Shown here: piece after piece, positions 51,050 through 61,377 of the stretch
How positions within the stretch are numbered: position 1 is the stretch's first letter
Layout: every line of letters begins with the position of its first letter
DNA from: Leishmania mexicana MHOM/GT/2001/U1103
Taxonomy: Eukaryota > Euglenozoa > Kinetoplastea > Trypanosomatida > Trypanosomatidae
DNA length: 64,000 nucleotides
Assembly: GCF_000234665.1 (NCBI RefSeq)
Contig: NC_018331.1
Location: 558,001-622,000 of the forward strand
Direction of reading: 5' to 3'
Program-made: the position numbers and the translations under genes
Notes under the pieces: generated by a model
Told to the model about the DNA's origin: nothing
Database searches by the model: none
Seen by the model: only the letters and a program-made list of their open reading frames with translations

Positions 51050-51454
51050 ATGGCGGTCCCTCATGGAATGCTGATTTCTCGCAACGACATCACCCCGGAC
51101 AGTCTGGTGGACTTGCCGGGGGATCGTAAGATTGTGGAGCAGATCTCCAACACGATGGCCAACTCCTCCCTGTTTAAGATGGAGAAGGAGGACCACACGC
51201 TGGCGAACCTGCTGCGCATGAAGCTGCACGAGTCGCCGTTTGTGCAGATTGCGGGCTACCGAGTACCGCATCCAACAAAGCACAACGTGGAGCTGCGCGT
51301 GCAGACGGCGTCGAACGGGACGGACGCACCAGTCCCTGCCCCGAAAAAGGCGCTGCAAGACGCGATCGACGGCTGCTTGAAGGATTTAGAGGTGTTTGAG
51401 GAGCAGCTGCGGCGCGAGGCACAGCTGAAGGGTCTCGAGGCGTCCCCATCATGA
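51050..51454 (+). CDS. RPB11: RNA polymerase II subunit RPB11
   Basis: A 134-residue alpha-like (RpoA/D/L-type) subunit that pairs with RPB3 in the assembly platform of RNA polymerase II. Seen in sequence: the dimerisation motif KEDHTLANLLR (46-56) and IAGYRVPHPTKHNVELRVQT (67-86), both nearly as in yeast and human RPB11. A C-terminal amphipathic helix (ALQDAIDGCLKDLEVFEEQL) follows. The N-terminus, MAVPHGMLISRNDITPDSLV, is an extension typical of trypanosomatids. The GY.VPHP block favours RPB11 over AC19, although AC19 shares the fold. The ATG follows an A-rich stretch and is the first in the mRNA after the predicted acceptor at 50970. Confidence 0.92.
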   Translation: MAVPHGMLISRNDITPDSLVDLPGDRKIVEQISNTMANSSLFKMEKEDHTLANLLRMKLHESPFVQIAGYRVPHPTKHNVELRVQTASNGTDAPVPAPKKALQDAIDGCLKDLEVFEEQLRREAQLKGLEASPS

Positions 51455-52639
51455 GCGGATGGGGGGTAAAAGAGTAAGCGTGTGCCCTGGAGACAGGATC
51501 GCTTCGAGGAGTGGATGCACACTCATGTCTGTCAGCGTGCGCTTAGCCCTTCGACATGCGGACCACCAGTCGGCGTCTCGTTCGATGTTGGCCGCGTGTG
51601 TAGGGAGATGTGGTTTTCTGATGCACGCGCGTCATCAACGCTCATGTGTCTTGTTAAAAGTGTGGTTCGTGATGCGCTTTCATCTTTGGTGTGCCACAGG
51701 TATGTATGCGTGTCTGCGTCTACCTGTGTGTTGATCTCTTTCCCCGTTAGCCTCCTTTCCCTCTCCAGGCGCGCGGACTTTCCCTTCTCAAACTGCGTGA
51801 AGGGCACGGCTTGTAGAGAAGGCCGCATCAGCTGCCACGCATGCGCACTCACCAGAACGCAAAAGCAAGAAGAGGATACGCCGGCTGTAGCTCGCCGTCG
51901 CCTTTTTCTTCGAAGGGGAGCGGCACAGCGTCTGAGAAGCCAGTGTGTTTCGTTCGGCGCGTACTTCCAGCGCTTTCCCAGTAGCTCATCGGAAGCCACG
52001 GAACCCCCCCCCCTGTCTGCTTTTCACCTCGGTGGTGACCGCCACTTGGTGACTTGCTCGCCTCCATCTGCCTCGCTGCCGACACGTCCTTCTCTTCCTT
52101 GCTCTCTCGTTGGCTTGCTTTTCTCTGCCTTTGGCGACGAATGGCCGTCTCGTCGTGCAGGGTGAGAAAGCAGAGGCGCTAACACAAACCAGATCGGCGG
52201 CAGAAACCCAAGCCCCCCCCCTTCCCCTCAAAAAGCAACAACAACCGCAACAACGGCGACTCTTCGCTGCATTCACCTACGCAGACACACATGCAGCCAT
52301 GCACCCCCTCGTCACCAGCGTTATTCCCTTCCTCATGAACGTCCCTTCAACTCCAGGGCAGAGAGAGAGGAGCTTGGGAGACATCTCTTCCTGATGCCCA
52401 TAAGTGCAACATTCTGATGTTCTTTCTTTGGTGCCTCTCCGATATCCGCTACCCTTCGATAGGCTGTGCTGTGCAGGGCTGCATCAGTGCTACTTCTCCG
52501 TCAGCGTCGTCACAACGCCCGCCAGACCCGCTTTCCCCGGCCTCTCTGTCTCGGCACTCCGAATTCCCCCATGTCTCCCTTTCCCTGTGAACTCTGACGA
52601 GGAAAGAAGGCGATGTCGATACGAGGCACCGCTCCATGC
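51455..52639. other. RPB11 downstream spacer
   Basis: Non-coding, C/T-rich sequence with poly-C runs. No gene seen. Confidence 0.5.
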
Positions 52640-53330
52640 TAGCCGTGCAGCGACCATGAATGTTGCGTCTGTGGGTGCGGTCATGCGGCCGGAGCGGTGG
52701 CACTGGGCGAGCTGGGGGAACTGCTGCGCGCGTGCCCGCCCCACAGAGCCCGGCCGACCATGTCGGAGGAAAGCGTCACAGCGCTGGGGGCGGCCGACAT
52801 AATTGAGCGCCGCGGCTGCCGCAGCTACGTGGCCAGATGAGGCGGCAGCTTATGCTGTGATCGCAAAGGGAGGCAAGACCGGCGTCCGGCTGGATTGCTC
52901 GCCGTGGCTGAGCGTGGTGTGCGGCGCTGGTGGAGTGGGGGACTGAAAGGCGTCTCTTTCCCTGGGGCCCATGCCTGAGGGGCTGATGCCCCCAGCCATG
53001 TTCGCCGCCGCTGTCCTGGAGCACCCAGGGGTGAGGTGGGCAAGCGGTACAGGTGGGCCGCAGCGAGCTCAGCACGGCCCACCAGGCCGCCGCCGACGAC
53101 CGGCGCGGTGTACGGCCTCTGCGCCGACGCGACCATGCACGAATGGAGGGAGTGGGGGGGGGGGGCTGCGTGCGTGAAGCGAGCGACAAGGCATGCGGCC
53201 ATGATGGGGTACACGATGGGGCCGCGGCGCCGCCGACCGTGTAGGTGTGGCAGTGCACAGTTCCGTGCGCTGCGGCTTTTGAGGCGCCTTTGCCTTGTCT
53301 GCTGGAGCGACGGCTGCCCTTCATGTGGGT
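52640..53330. mobile_element. candidate degenerate SIDER-type retroposon
   Basis: This block differs from its surroundings. It is evenly GC-rich without strong C/T strand bias and has G-runs (53152-53165). It also has many GCC/GGC-type words, resembling the texture of Leishmania SIDER elements, which sit in 3' UTRs and are about 0.5-0.7 kb. It is not alignable by eye with the 13.8/20.7/46.3-kb repeat. Boundaries are approximate. No signature, poly-A tail or duplication was identified, so the call is weak. Confidence 0.35.
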
Positions 53331-54043
53331 AGCGCGTCTGCCATCGCTACTTTGAGCAAAGATTATCCACGAAGACATGCCGTCAACACGGACCTTCATG
53401 ACTGCATGTCTCCCCTGCCGTGCCTGGCCCACGACACGCTGCACAGAATCCGGCGAGACCCTGCGGACAGGCCTAGCCGCGATCCCGCATACCAACCGCA
53501 ACGAGGGGCACAACTGTTGACACGGGGAGGTGGTACAGGAAGCTCGAAGGGCGGGTGGCTCCGTACTCTCATCTGTGCGCACACAAGCACAAGCGTGTAC
53601 GTGGATCGGGTGCTCATGCATACAACAAACAAACAAAAGGCGCGCTCTATGCCGCACCGGTATAGCCCTCCGTGTATCTCTCTGCACTTCCTCCCTCTCC
53701 CCTCCCTCTCCTCTCGCGCAGGCGAAGGAGAAGACTTATCGATGCATTCGTTAAATCTAGAGCAACGCACGTGTTGTCGCCTCCCCGCCCCTGTTTGTTC
53801 GCTCGTCTGCGTTTTTTTTTGTGGTGTGTGCGTGTCTTCTCCCTTTGTGGTGCTGTACCCCTCTCCCCTCCATATCCGCAGCGCTGCCGTGCACTCATCA
53901 ACCCACTACCCAGCCCACGCAGCGCTGCCTTCGTTCCGTTTTTCCTTCGTTGTTCGGTTGGTTCCTGCAATCATTTCGTTAGAGACGTCAGTAGCGACAC
54001 GCCAAGGCAGCCCAGAGGCTTGTAGAGGTCATTTCGCGCAGCC
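53331..54043. other. spacer upstream of the DGAT2-fusion gene
   Basis: Non-coding with a C/T-rich tract (about 53810-53960). AG candidates near 53990-54030 precede the start codon. Confidence 0.5.
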
Positions 54044-57000
54044 ATGCAGCCCAAGACCAACGACTTCCACACGCCATCTTTGTGTGTAGCCACGGAGGGC
54101 ACAGCGATGATGCCCTCGCACTCAAAGACAGAGTCGACAGGCTGTGCACCTCCGGTCGCCACGCCAACAGCACTCGCAGCTCCACAGCTCGCGATTTCCT
54201 CAGCCCTAAGTATGAACGCATCATCTACGCTCACACGCCACAGCAGCTCCGTGCTTGAATCGCAGGCGCAGCCATTGAGATCCCACGGTCCGGCATCGAT
54301 ATCTCGCTCTCACTCCGACGGCGAGCCAGCGGTGCCCTTCGAGGTGCCGCACTTCTCGACTGTCTCTCTCCTCACTGTGTGGATTTTGGACTGCGCTGTG
54401 GGACTCTTCTCGCTTGTCCTGTCTGACGTGTACGTGAACCAGTACCCCGAGTTTCCGCTCATGTTCTTCCTGGCTCTTGGCTCACACTTGAACGTCCTTG
54501 CTGGCTTCTTTGTATATCTGCTCGGCCGCGAGAAGTACGGCCACAAGGTGTATCGACTCTATCAGCCGTTTGCCGGCGGTGTGCAGTTCGTCACGCTGCA
54601 GTGCTTTGGCGTCACATGTGTGTCGTCCTCGCTGCTGCTGACAGCGGCGTACGGGCTTCTCTTCGAGCCCTCGGGGAATCATTCGCACGGCTTCATGAGC
54701 ACGATTGGCGCACTGGCGCTGTTTGGCAACATTCTTCTCTTGCTCTCGCTGCGGAGTTTCACCTACTACGACTCTGTCAAGGCCTCGGAGCCGGGATCGA
54801 TCACCGCGTTATCGGGCACCGGCTCAGCCTTCCTGGCGGACAAAGGCATCTCCGCATTCCTGCGGTATCTGCGCCGACGCCCCAATGCAGAGAGCGCGCT
54901 GGAGGTGGCATTGCTGACGGCACAGAGCGCGTTCAGCATGGTGGCGATCCGCTTTCCAGGGCTGCAGGAGATTATCCTCCTCGTGAACCTTGCGATCACA
55001 CTGGCCTGTGGCGCGTTGAGTCTGTTCTTCGTTGGCTACCGGCGCTCCCTCGGCTTCATCAGCTTTCGCCTGTGGATGCATCGCACCTTTGACACCGTTC
55101 TGCTGTGGCTGTCGCGGTTTCTGTACGTCGCCGCAGCGTTGGCGAACGTCCTGCTGCTCATGGATGCCGGTGTGCACACAGTAACGCCGTCGTCTGTGCT
55201 AGCCGTGCAAGGACTGAGCGTCGTGAGTTGCGTGGCGCTGCTGATGTTTCTTCGCACGATGCGCTATGAGGCTCTCGCGAATACACCGAGCGTGCCAAGC
55301 AGTGTCTTCGAGCTCGGCGGCGTGGTGGCGGTGGCGACGGCGTTTCTGCTAGCATGCCTGAACGTGAGCATCTTTTTTTATGCGCAGAACTACCCCGACG
55401 GCCTCGATGAGGCGGTGGAGGGGACAAGCTGGACGTACCAAGGGGTGCTGGTGCTTGTGTCGCAGCTGGCGCAGCTCGTCTCTCTGCTGCCAACGCCGAT
55501 GGTATACGTGTCTGGCGCCGTTATGCACGACAATCAATTTCGCATGCTGGCCAAAAACCGCTCCGTCGAGACGCTACCGGTGTTGCTGCTGCAGGCCCTG
55601 AGCTATCTGCTGTACGTCGCCGCCATCATCAGTTTCACGCTCTTTCTGTCCAGCAGTGCTCCTCCCATCGCCTCGCTGGAGGCGGTGCTGTCAACGCTCA
55701 GCGTATTCTGCATGACTTGTGCCGTACGACTGTGCAGCTCCTTGACGCTCAAAGGGCGCACCTTTCTCGCCGCCATAGTGGAGGAGCCCAGGTCGGAGTC
55801 GGCCACAGTGGGGGGAAAGCAGGCTGCGAAGCCGGTCTTAAACCTTGACTCCGTGTCCCCTGTACACACCTCGTCGTCACGCGACGTTCGCAGCGGGATG
55901 GCGGAGGAGCTGTCCCATACAGCTTACATCATGAACGGTGGGATGATATTCAGTTACCTTTTGTGCCTAACGAACTTGCTGCTGCGACTCCTTGTCGACA
56001 TTTCGTTGCATCATGTGTGGGGCGAGGTGGAGCTGCCACACGCGCGCCTCATGACGATCGCAAACGCCTGCTTCATCGCGTGCGTGCCGCTGGCACACTA
56101 CTCGGGCAAGGACAAAGGCGTGCGGGTTTTTCACCCCTTCACCGGCAGTGGCAGTTTTGTGGCGCTGCAGGTGCTTGGCTGGATGATCTACGCCCTTTTC
56201 GTCATTGTCATCATCTTCCGCACCATTGTCGCCAGCAACTCCAAAAGCATTCCCGCCGAGTGGCACGCTCTTATCGAGGAGGGCCCTGTGATGTACACCC
56301 TGTTCGGCGTCCTGGAGCTGATTCCGGTCGTTCTCATCACGCTGTCCATCGCGGTCGAGTCCCGCTACACCATGGCGACGGCACTGCAGCAGCGCTTGGC
56401 GAAGGAGTCGTTCCTGGAGCTGCGCCGCTTCATGCGCGAGGAGTTAGCAAGGAAGTCGGACGAGGAGAAGGCCGTCGCCCAGGTCGCGTTTCGAACGCTC
56501 ATGACGGCAGCGCTACACAGCTTTGACATCCCGTGCACCGACAGCCTCCTCCGCATATATAAGGACTCAGCAGCAGCGCGACGTACGGGGAGAGGCTCCC
56601 GCGCAGAGGGCAGTTGCAGCACCGGTAGTGACGATGAGGACGGCGGCGCAGAAGGAAACGAAAGCAGAGAAAGCTCTGACTGGAGTTGCAGTGGAGAGGA
56701 CTTGACAATTCGCCGCCGGCGCCATGAGGGCGCACGTATGCTGGTGTTTCTGCTCTGCTGCGCGTCAGCTGCCTTCTTCGTGATAGCGGCGTTCATGGCA
56801 AAGGTAATGGTGTTGTCGTTGGCGTTCGCCGTGACTGCAATGCTCATATGCACGATTTCGTGCGTCGGCGTGCATGCCGGCTATGGGATGGTCCTCCACG
56901 GAGAGCCGAGCGTGTACGTGCCATTTATGCCGTTCCGCGGTGGGTCACAGTTTGTCGTTCGGCAAATGGGCGGATGGTGCTGCTACACAGGCGCGTTCCT

Positions 57001-58903
57001 CGTGACGCTAATCACGTCGATCGAGTCCGCGGAGGTTTCCGCAACGGCGATGCTGATTGCTGCGCTGCTGTCGGTGACGAGTCAGGTGTTCATCTTCAGT
57101 TCTGTCCCTCTGTTCTCCCACCGGCGCGGCGAGCCGACGTTCCTGGAGGTGAACGGTGAGGGGATCGTGGCCCTGTTCACCTTTTCAGGAGCGATGGTGT
57201 TTGGACGAGTTTACACTCCCCTTGTGGCCTTCTTTGGGCGGGACACACAGCACTACCTCCACTACGACGATGAGAGTTCCGCCTCCCACCGAACACGCGT
57301 GCCGTTTGTGCTGGCAGTGATGAGTCTGTCACTGGCGGTGCCGTGCACGCTGATCGCCCTCAGCCGAACCAAGCTGCAATGGGAGCGTGTAATGCACACC
57401 GGCACCGCAGCGGAGGCGATATCCAAACAGAGCCCATCGTTCACAAGGAGGGAGCGTCGTCGCAGAATGTTGACGAAAGGGATTTCAAACCTGATAGAGG
57501 TTCTTGTCATTCTGTTTGCCACCGTTACTCCGCTGTCCATTGGGTTTTTGATATTTTACTTCTTCACGCACTACACGCCGCGCCTGGTGCACGTGATGGA
57601 GGCATACCTGCCGGTCTGCTTCACTCTCACCGCGCTAACGCTGGTGCTGTCTGTGGTACCGTACGTGGCGAACGTCGGCGTGCCACCGTTCGTGGTGACG
57701 GTGCGTGTGACGATTGTGACGTGGATGCTGTACTGCATGCCCGTGCTCGCTGGGGGTGTTATGCTTCTCCCGGCGCTGATTAAGCCGCGGCACAGCACCC
57801 TCTTCTCTGCGTGCGGCGCGCTTGTGTTGTTGATGGGGGGCAACTTCAGGACGCTGCGGCTCGCGATGAGGCTTGCGGTGTACGCTGTGATCGGCTACCT
57901 GACGTACCAGAGGTGCATGCTGCACGTTGCGGGTGGCCCGTCGTGGGTGCTGGCGCGCGCGCTCGGCGTGCACCTCGTGGACTGCGCGGTGCTCGGCGCG
58001 TGGCTGTGGTACCTCCCGCTGTACTCGGGCAAGCCGTACCACACAGGGTCGCAGCGCAGCCTGCGCTTCACGGAGCTCGCGCGCAACTACCTGTTTGCCG
58101 ACGCGGTGAAGTACTTCAACTTTCGCGTGATTGTGGACGACCCCGCCGTGCAGATGCGGGACGACACGTCGCAGTACCTGTTCTCCTTCCACCCCCACGG
58201 CGTGTTCCCCGGCACGGCGCTGTTTGCGTCTCTGACGGCGGAGTGGGCCCTCAAGGTCGGCGTCAACGCGCAGCGCTATGTGTCGACGCATGTCGCGAGC
58301 ATTGTTTTCAACGTGCCGCTGCTGCGGGACTTCAACCTGCGCCTCGGTGCGCTGTCAGTGAGCCGGCGCTCTGTGGAGGCGAGCCTGAAGCGCGGCAACA
58401 GCGTCCTTATCGTGACGGGTGGCCAGGCGGAGATGCTGCGCACGCAGGTCAGCTCGGCGAGGATGATCCTGATCACGCAGCACACTGGTTTCATACGGCT
58501 GGCCATCGCATCACGGGTGCCGCTGGTGCCGCTGCTGTGCTTTGCGGAGAACAACGTGCTGGGGATGCTCCAGTTTCCGCGCATCCAGCGCCTCTCGCTC
58601 AGGCTCCTGGGCTTTCCGTTCCCGGTGATTCCCTTTGGCCGATTCGGTCTGCCTCTGCCGTTCCGCACGCCGCTGACGCTTGTGGTGGGGCCGCCGCTTG
58701 CGATTCCCGAGGGCGCGGACGAGAACAACCCCGATGACATGCGGCGCGTGTCGGAGGCGTACTTCCAGTCGCTGAGGGACCTGTTCTACCGCCGCCGCGC
58801 GGAGGCCGGGTACCCTGGCATGGAGCTCGTACTGCTGAACGAGAAGGAGGAGGCGCGGATGCGCAAGCAGGCCCGCGACGCCGCGGCGAAGAAGGCAGCG
58901 TAG
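54044..58903 (+). CDS. giant polytopic membrane protein with C-terminal DGAT2 acyltransferase domain
   Basis: A 1619-residue protein. The last 290 residues are a DGAT2-family acyltransferase: LFSFHPHG (active-site HPHG at 1383-1386), then VSTHVASIVFNVPLLRDFNL and VTGGQAEML (equivalent to GG..E.L). After these come QHTGFIRLAIASRVPLVPLL, FAENNVL and PFRTPLTLVVGPPL. These enzymes esterify diacylglycerol, monoacylglycerol or alcohols with acyl-CoA at the ER. Known DGAT2 proteins are about 320-390 residues. Here about 1290 residues of repeated membrane spans precede the domain. The spans fall into modules marked by a PF-x-GG-x-x-FV-x-LQ-like motif: residues 175, 698 and 963 are clear, with weaker copies near 345, 505 and 1150. 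A polar Ser/Gly/acidic insert lies near 845-895. The first 100 residues are polar and cytosolic-looking. The open frame is continuous, so the fusion is real at the DNA level. Substrate and the role of the membrane modules are unknown. Confidence 0.92.
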   Translation: MQPKTNDFHTPSLCVATEGTAMMPSHSKTESTGCAPPVATPTALAAPQLAISSALSMNASSTLTRHSSSVLESQAQPLRSHGPASISRSHSDGEPAVPFEVPHFSTVSLLTVWILDCAVGLFSLVLSDVYVNQYPEFPLMFFLALGSHLNVLAGFFVYLLGREKYGHKVYRLYQPFAGGVQFVTLQCFGVTCVSSSLLLTAAYGLLFEPSGNHSHGFMSTIGALALFGNILLLLSLRSFTYYDSVKASEPGSITALSGTGSAFLADKGISAFLRYLRRRPNAESALEVALLTAQSAFSMVAIRFPGLQEIILLVNLAITLACGALSLFFVGYRRSLGFISFRLWMHRTFDTVLLWLSRFLYVAAALANVLLLMDAGVHTVTPSSVLAVQGLSVVSCVALLMFLRTMRYEALANTPSVPSSVFELGGVVAVATAFLLACLNVSIFFYAQNYPDGLDEAVEGTSWTYQGVLVLVSQLAQLVSLLPTPMVYVSGAVMHDNQFRMLAKNRSVETLPVLLLQALSYLLYVAAIISFTLFLSSSAPPIASLEAVLSTLSVFCMTCAVRLCSSLTLKGRTFLAAIVEEPRSESATVGGKQAAKPVLNLDSVSPVHTSSSRDVRSGMAEELSHTAYIMNGGMIFSYLLCLTNLLLRLLVDISLHHVWGEVELPHARLMTIANACFIACVPLAHYSGKDKGVRVFHPFTGSGSFVALQVLGWMIYALFVIVIIFRTIVASNSKSIPAEWHALIEEGPVMYTLFGVLELIPVVLITLSIAVESRYTMATALQQRLAKESFLELRRFMREELARKSDEEKAVAQVAFRTLMTAALHSFDIPCTDSLLRIYKDSAAARRTGRGSRAEGSCSTGSDDEDGGAEGNESRESSDWSCSGEDLTIRRRRHEGARMLVFLLCCASAAFFVIAAFMAKVMVLSLAFAVTAMLICTISCVGVHAGYGMVLHGEPSVYVPFMPFRGGSQFVVRQMGGWCCYTGAFLVTLITSIESAEVSATAMLIAALLSVTSQVFIFSSVPLFSHRRGEPTFLEVNGEGIVALFTFSGAMVFGRVYTPLVAFFGRDTQHYLHYDDESSASHRTRVPFVLAVMSLSLAVPCTLIALSRTKLQWERVMHTGTAAEAISKQSPSFTRRERRRRMLTKGISNLIEVLVILFATVTPLSIGFLIFYFFTHYTPRLVHVMEAYLPVCFTLTALTLVLSVVPYVANVGVPPFVVTVRVTIVTWMLYCMPVLAGGVMLLPALIKPRHSTLFSACGALVLLMGGNFRTLRLAMRLAVYAVIGYLTYQRCMLHVAGGPSWVLARALGVHLVDCAVLGAWLWYLPLYSGKPYHTGSQRSLRFTELARNYLFADAVKYFNFRVIVDDPAVQMRDDTSQYLFSFHPHGVFPGTALFASLTAEWALKVGVNAQRYVSTHVASIVFNVPLLRDFNLRLGALSVSRRSVEASLKRGNSVLIVTGGQAEMLRTQVSSARMILITQHTGFIRLAIASRVPLVPLLCFAENNVLGMLQFPRIQRLSLRLLGFPFPVIPFGRFGLPLPFRTPLTLVVGPPLAIPEGADENNPDDMRRVSEAYFQSLRDLFYRRRAEAGYPGMELVLLNEKEEARMRKQARDAAAKKAA

Positions 58904-60069
58904 ATGGCTGGTTGCTGCTTGCCGTGTGTGTGGGTGTGCTTGCTGCCCCCCTCCCCTCCCCCTCCTTACCCCACCCATGCAGTGCATGGGCGATCTCGCC
59001 CACTTCGTGACGACAGCTGCTGGCGCGGCGCTGACTCTTCACGGGTTGGTTGCACTCTGCGTTGTGGCCTTGCAGCTCGAGGCATGCCGGTGCTCACAGC
59101 GCCTCGCTTCCGTCCTTGGCCCTCTCCGCACCCCTTCCTGTTTTCCCTCTCCCGATATCCGCGAGCGCAGTGGTGGTGTGGTGGCGGTTAGCGGAGGAGG
59201 GTGTCGCGGATTCGCACCGAGGCAGGCGCCGACTCGGTGACGGGCTGCGGAGTGCGGAGGGATGCGGGGGCGTGGGCGGGGGCAGCCAAACAGGGTCGCG
59301 GGAAACGTGACGGCTGCCCTCCCTCCCTGTTGTCTCCTTCCCTCTTGGGTCTTCCTCACGCCACAGCAGCGATGTTGCGGACCACTGCTGCTGTGCTCCC
59401 GTCCTGTATAGGCGGTCTTCTCTCTGGCTAATGCGACCTGTGCACGACGCCTGCCGTCCCCCAGTGATGCCCCTCCCAGGACCTCGCTGGTTGCGTGTGG
59501 ATGTGTGTTGTGTGACCGTTGCCGCTGGGATTCGCCGTGATGGCGGGATCGCGTACGACTGTGTGGCCGTTGCTCGTCGCTGCTGTTGCCTGGCGTGTTT
59601 CGCACGAATGCTCGCGTTGGGCGCAGGCTCGCTGTGCGCCCTCACCCCTCTGCCTCCTTGCTTTCCTCCCGGACGCGTGCTTCCGTATGAAAGAGCGGTA
59701 GCGAGACAGGAACTAAAGAACAGAGTCTTCTGCGGGGGGGGTGACAGGCGCGCCAGGCACTGCACCTTCTTCACCGCCCCCTTTCCCGGCCACCGCTAAG
59801 GTGGCAGGGGGCGGCGGCGCGCATGCGTGGAATCTTTGGCGCACTGCATCTGCGGGCCGCTGTCGAACCCCCATCGCCCTCTCTCTCTCTCGCCGTCCCC
59901 CGCCGCCCGTGCCGCGCGTGCGTCTCCTCGAGGTGTGCCGGCTTGCCGGGCCCATCATCCCACCTGCCCACTCTCTGTGCCTTCCTTCCCCCTGTGTTTC
60001 TCTCCCACCCCGCAGCGACTGGCGGTGGAACGCTTGGCTTTGGCAGCACGCACGGCAGGGCTTTGCGCG
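58904..60069. other. spacer
   Basis: Non-coding sequence. Open frames on both strands are Arg/Pro/Ala-rich shadows. C/T tracts upstream of 60070 may supply splice signals. Confidence 0.5.
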
Positions 60070-61377
60070 ATGCTGCGTCGTGTGCCCCTGCGCCTTGCAC
60101 GCCGCAAGCACGGGCAGGCGGCGTGGTCGCCGAACAGCACGAGCAGCGGCGCTGCGCCGACGAACGGGATCACCGCGCAGGAGGCGCTGCAGATCGCGTA
60201 CCGGCCGATGCCGCCGGCGAACACGGTGGAGTACGAGGAGGACTTCGGGCCGAACATGATGATCCACCGCGAATTTGTGTCGTCGAGGCACCGCACGCGC
60301 ATGGCGTCGGACATCTCTGCGCTGGCGTACAGCGACGTGGAGCTTGCGCGGGCGCGTCAGCAGCTCGCGGGCGTGATGAACCGCGAGCGGCGCGGCGCGC
60401 TTGTCGGGAGTGGCGGCGAGGCTGGCGACCGCGTGCTGTTCAACTCGGACGTGGACGAGACGACGCGGGAGGTGAAGAGCGCGCGGTTCCTGTTCAACGA
60501 GCAGCGCATGCGGTTCTGCGACCGCTTCCAGACGTTCTTCCGCGAGCGCATGGTGCGGCGGGCTGCTGGCGGCGCCGGCGCCGGCGCGGACGATCACCCC
60601 TACTTCTCGCTGATGGAGGCGTGCGCGGTGCTGCACGGGTGCGATACGGCCGACGCGCGCGAGGTGTACTACCGCCGCTTCCTGGGGCTGGACCTGGACA
60701 CGCTGGAGGCGGAGGAGGCTGCCGTGCGCGCGCGCGCAGCGGATGCGGCGGAGGTGGGCGCGCGGCTGACGCGGGAGGAGGCTGGTGCTGGAGGTGGCGC
60801 TCTCGTGGCTGCTGCAGCTGGCGGTGCCGGCGGCGCGAGGAGCGCGACGGACGCGGTGCAGGACATCATCGACGCGCTTCCGCCGCTGTTTCCGCGGCCC
60901 GCGGCTGCGGAGGTAGGGGAGGCCGGCGAGGCGGTTGCCGATGCGCCGCCAGCGCATGCCCGGGCCGAGGCCGCCGGGGAGCTGCCTCCTGCGACGGCGG
61001 CGGCACCCGCGCACCTTGCCGAGGACGCCGCGCCGCTGTACAAGGCGTACCTTGCGCATGCGCGCGGCGAGAGCCCCGTGGGCTCGTACGACGTGACGAC
61101 GCTGGGTGCGCACGCGGCGCACGCGGAGCGGCGGCGGTGGCGCTCGCTGATGGACAAGATCGCTGCGGAGGACTACCACGAGCTGACTGCTGCCGAGCTG
61201 GAGGACGCGCACGTGCTGAACGGGCAGCTGCACACGGTGAAGTTCTTCGACCTGAAGGTCGGGGACACGGTGCGCGAGATCGTGCAGTTGCTGGAGCGGG
61301 AGACGGGGTCGAGCGCGTCCGGCGACCGTGACGTGCCTGTGGAGATGTCGCCGACGCACCCCGAGCGGCGCGTGTGA
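60070..61377 (+). CDS. hypothetical protein, 435 residues, possible mitochondrial targeting
   Basis: Family not recognised. The N-terminus MLRRVPLRLARRKHGQAAW is basic and amphipathic, compatible with a mitochondrial presequence. The body contains a well-formed helical region, residues about 77-200 (for example SDVELARARQQLAGVMNRER and ARFLFNEQRMRFCDRFQTFF). Next comes an Ala/Gly-rich low-complexity segment (about 235-320), then a C-terminal helical part (RRWRSLMDKIAAEDYHELTA and KFFDLKVGDTVREIVQLLER). No enzyme motif, membrane span or zinc site was seen. The frame is open much further upstream (from 59827) because of high GC. The ATG at 60070 is preferred for its presequence-like start. Another frame is also open over most of this length but is Arg/Ala/Gly-rich and a shadow. 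A lineage-specific mitoribosomal or RNA-processing subunit is possible. Confidence 0.75.
   Translation: MLRRVPLRLARRKHGQAAWSPNSTSSGAAPTNGITAQEALQIAYRPMPPANTVEYEEDFGPNMMIHREFVSSRHRTRMASDISALAYSDVELARARQQLAGVMNRERRGALVGSGGEAGDRVLFNSDVDETTREVKSARFLFNEQRMRFCDRFQTFFRERMVRRAAGGAGAGADDHPYFSLMEACAVLHGCDTADAREVYYRRFLGLDLDTLEAEEAAVRARAADAAEVGARLTREEAGAGGGALVAAAAGGAGGARSATDAVQDIIDALPPLFPRPAAAEVGEAGEAVADAPPAHARAEAAGELPPATAAAPAHLAEDAAPLYKAYLAHARGESPVGSYDVTTLGAHAAHAERRRWRSLMDKIAAEDYHELTAAELEDAHVLNGQLHTVKFFDLKVGDTVREIVQLLERETGSSASGDRDVPVEMSPTHPERRV

Noticed and set aside
59823..61331. 502-codon + strand frame in the alternative phase
   Set aside because: Extremely Arg/Ala/Gly/Cys-rich; a GC-driven shadow of the gene at 60070-61377.
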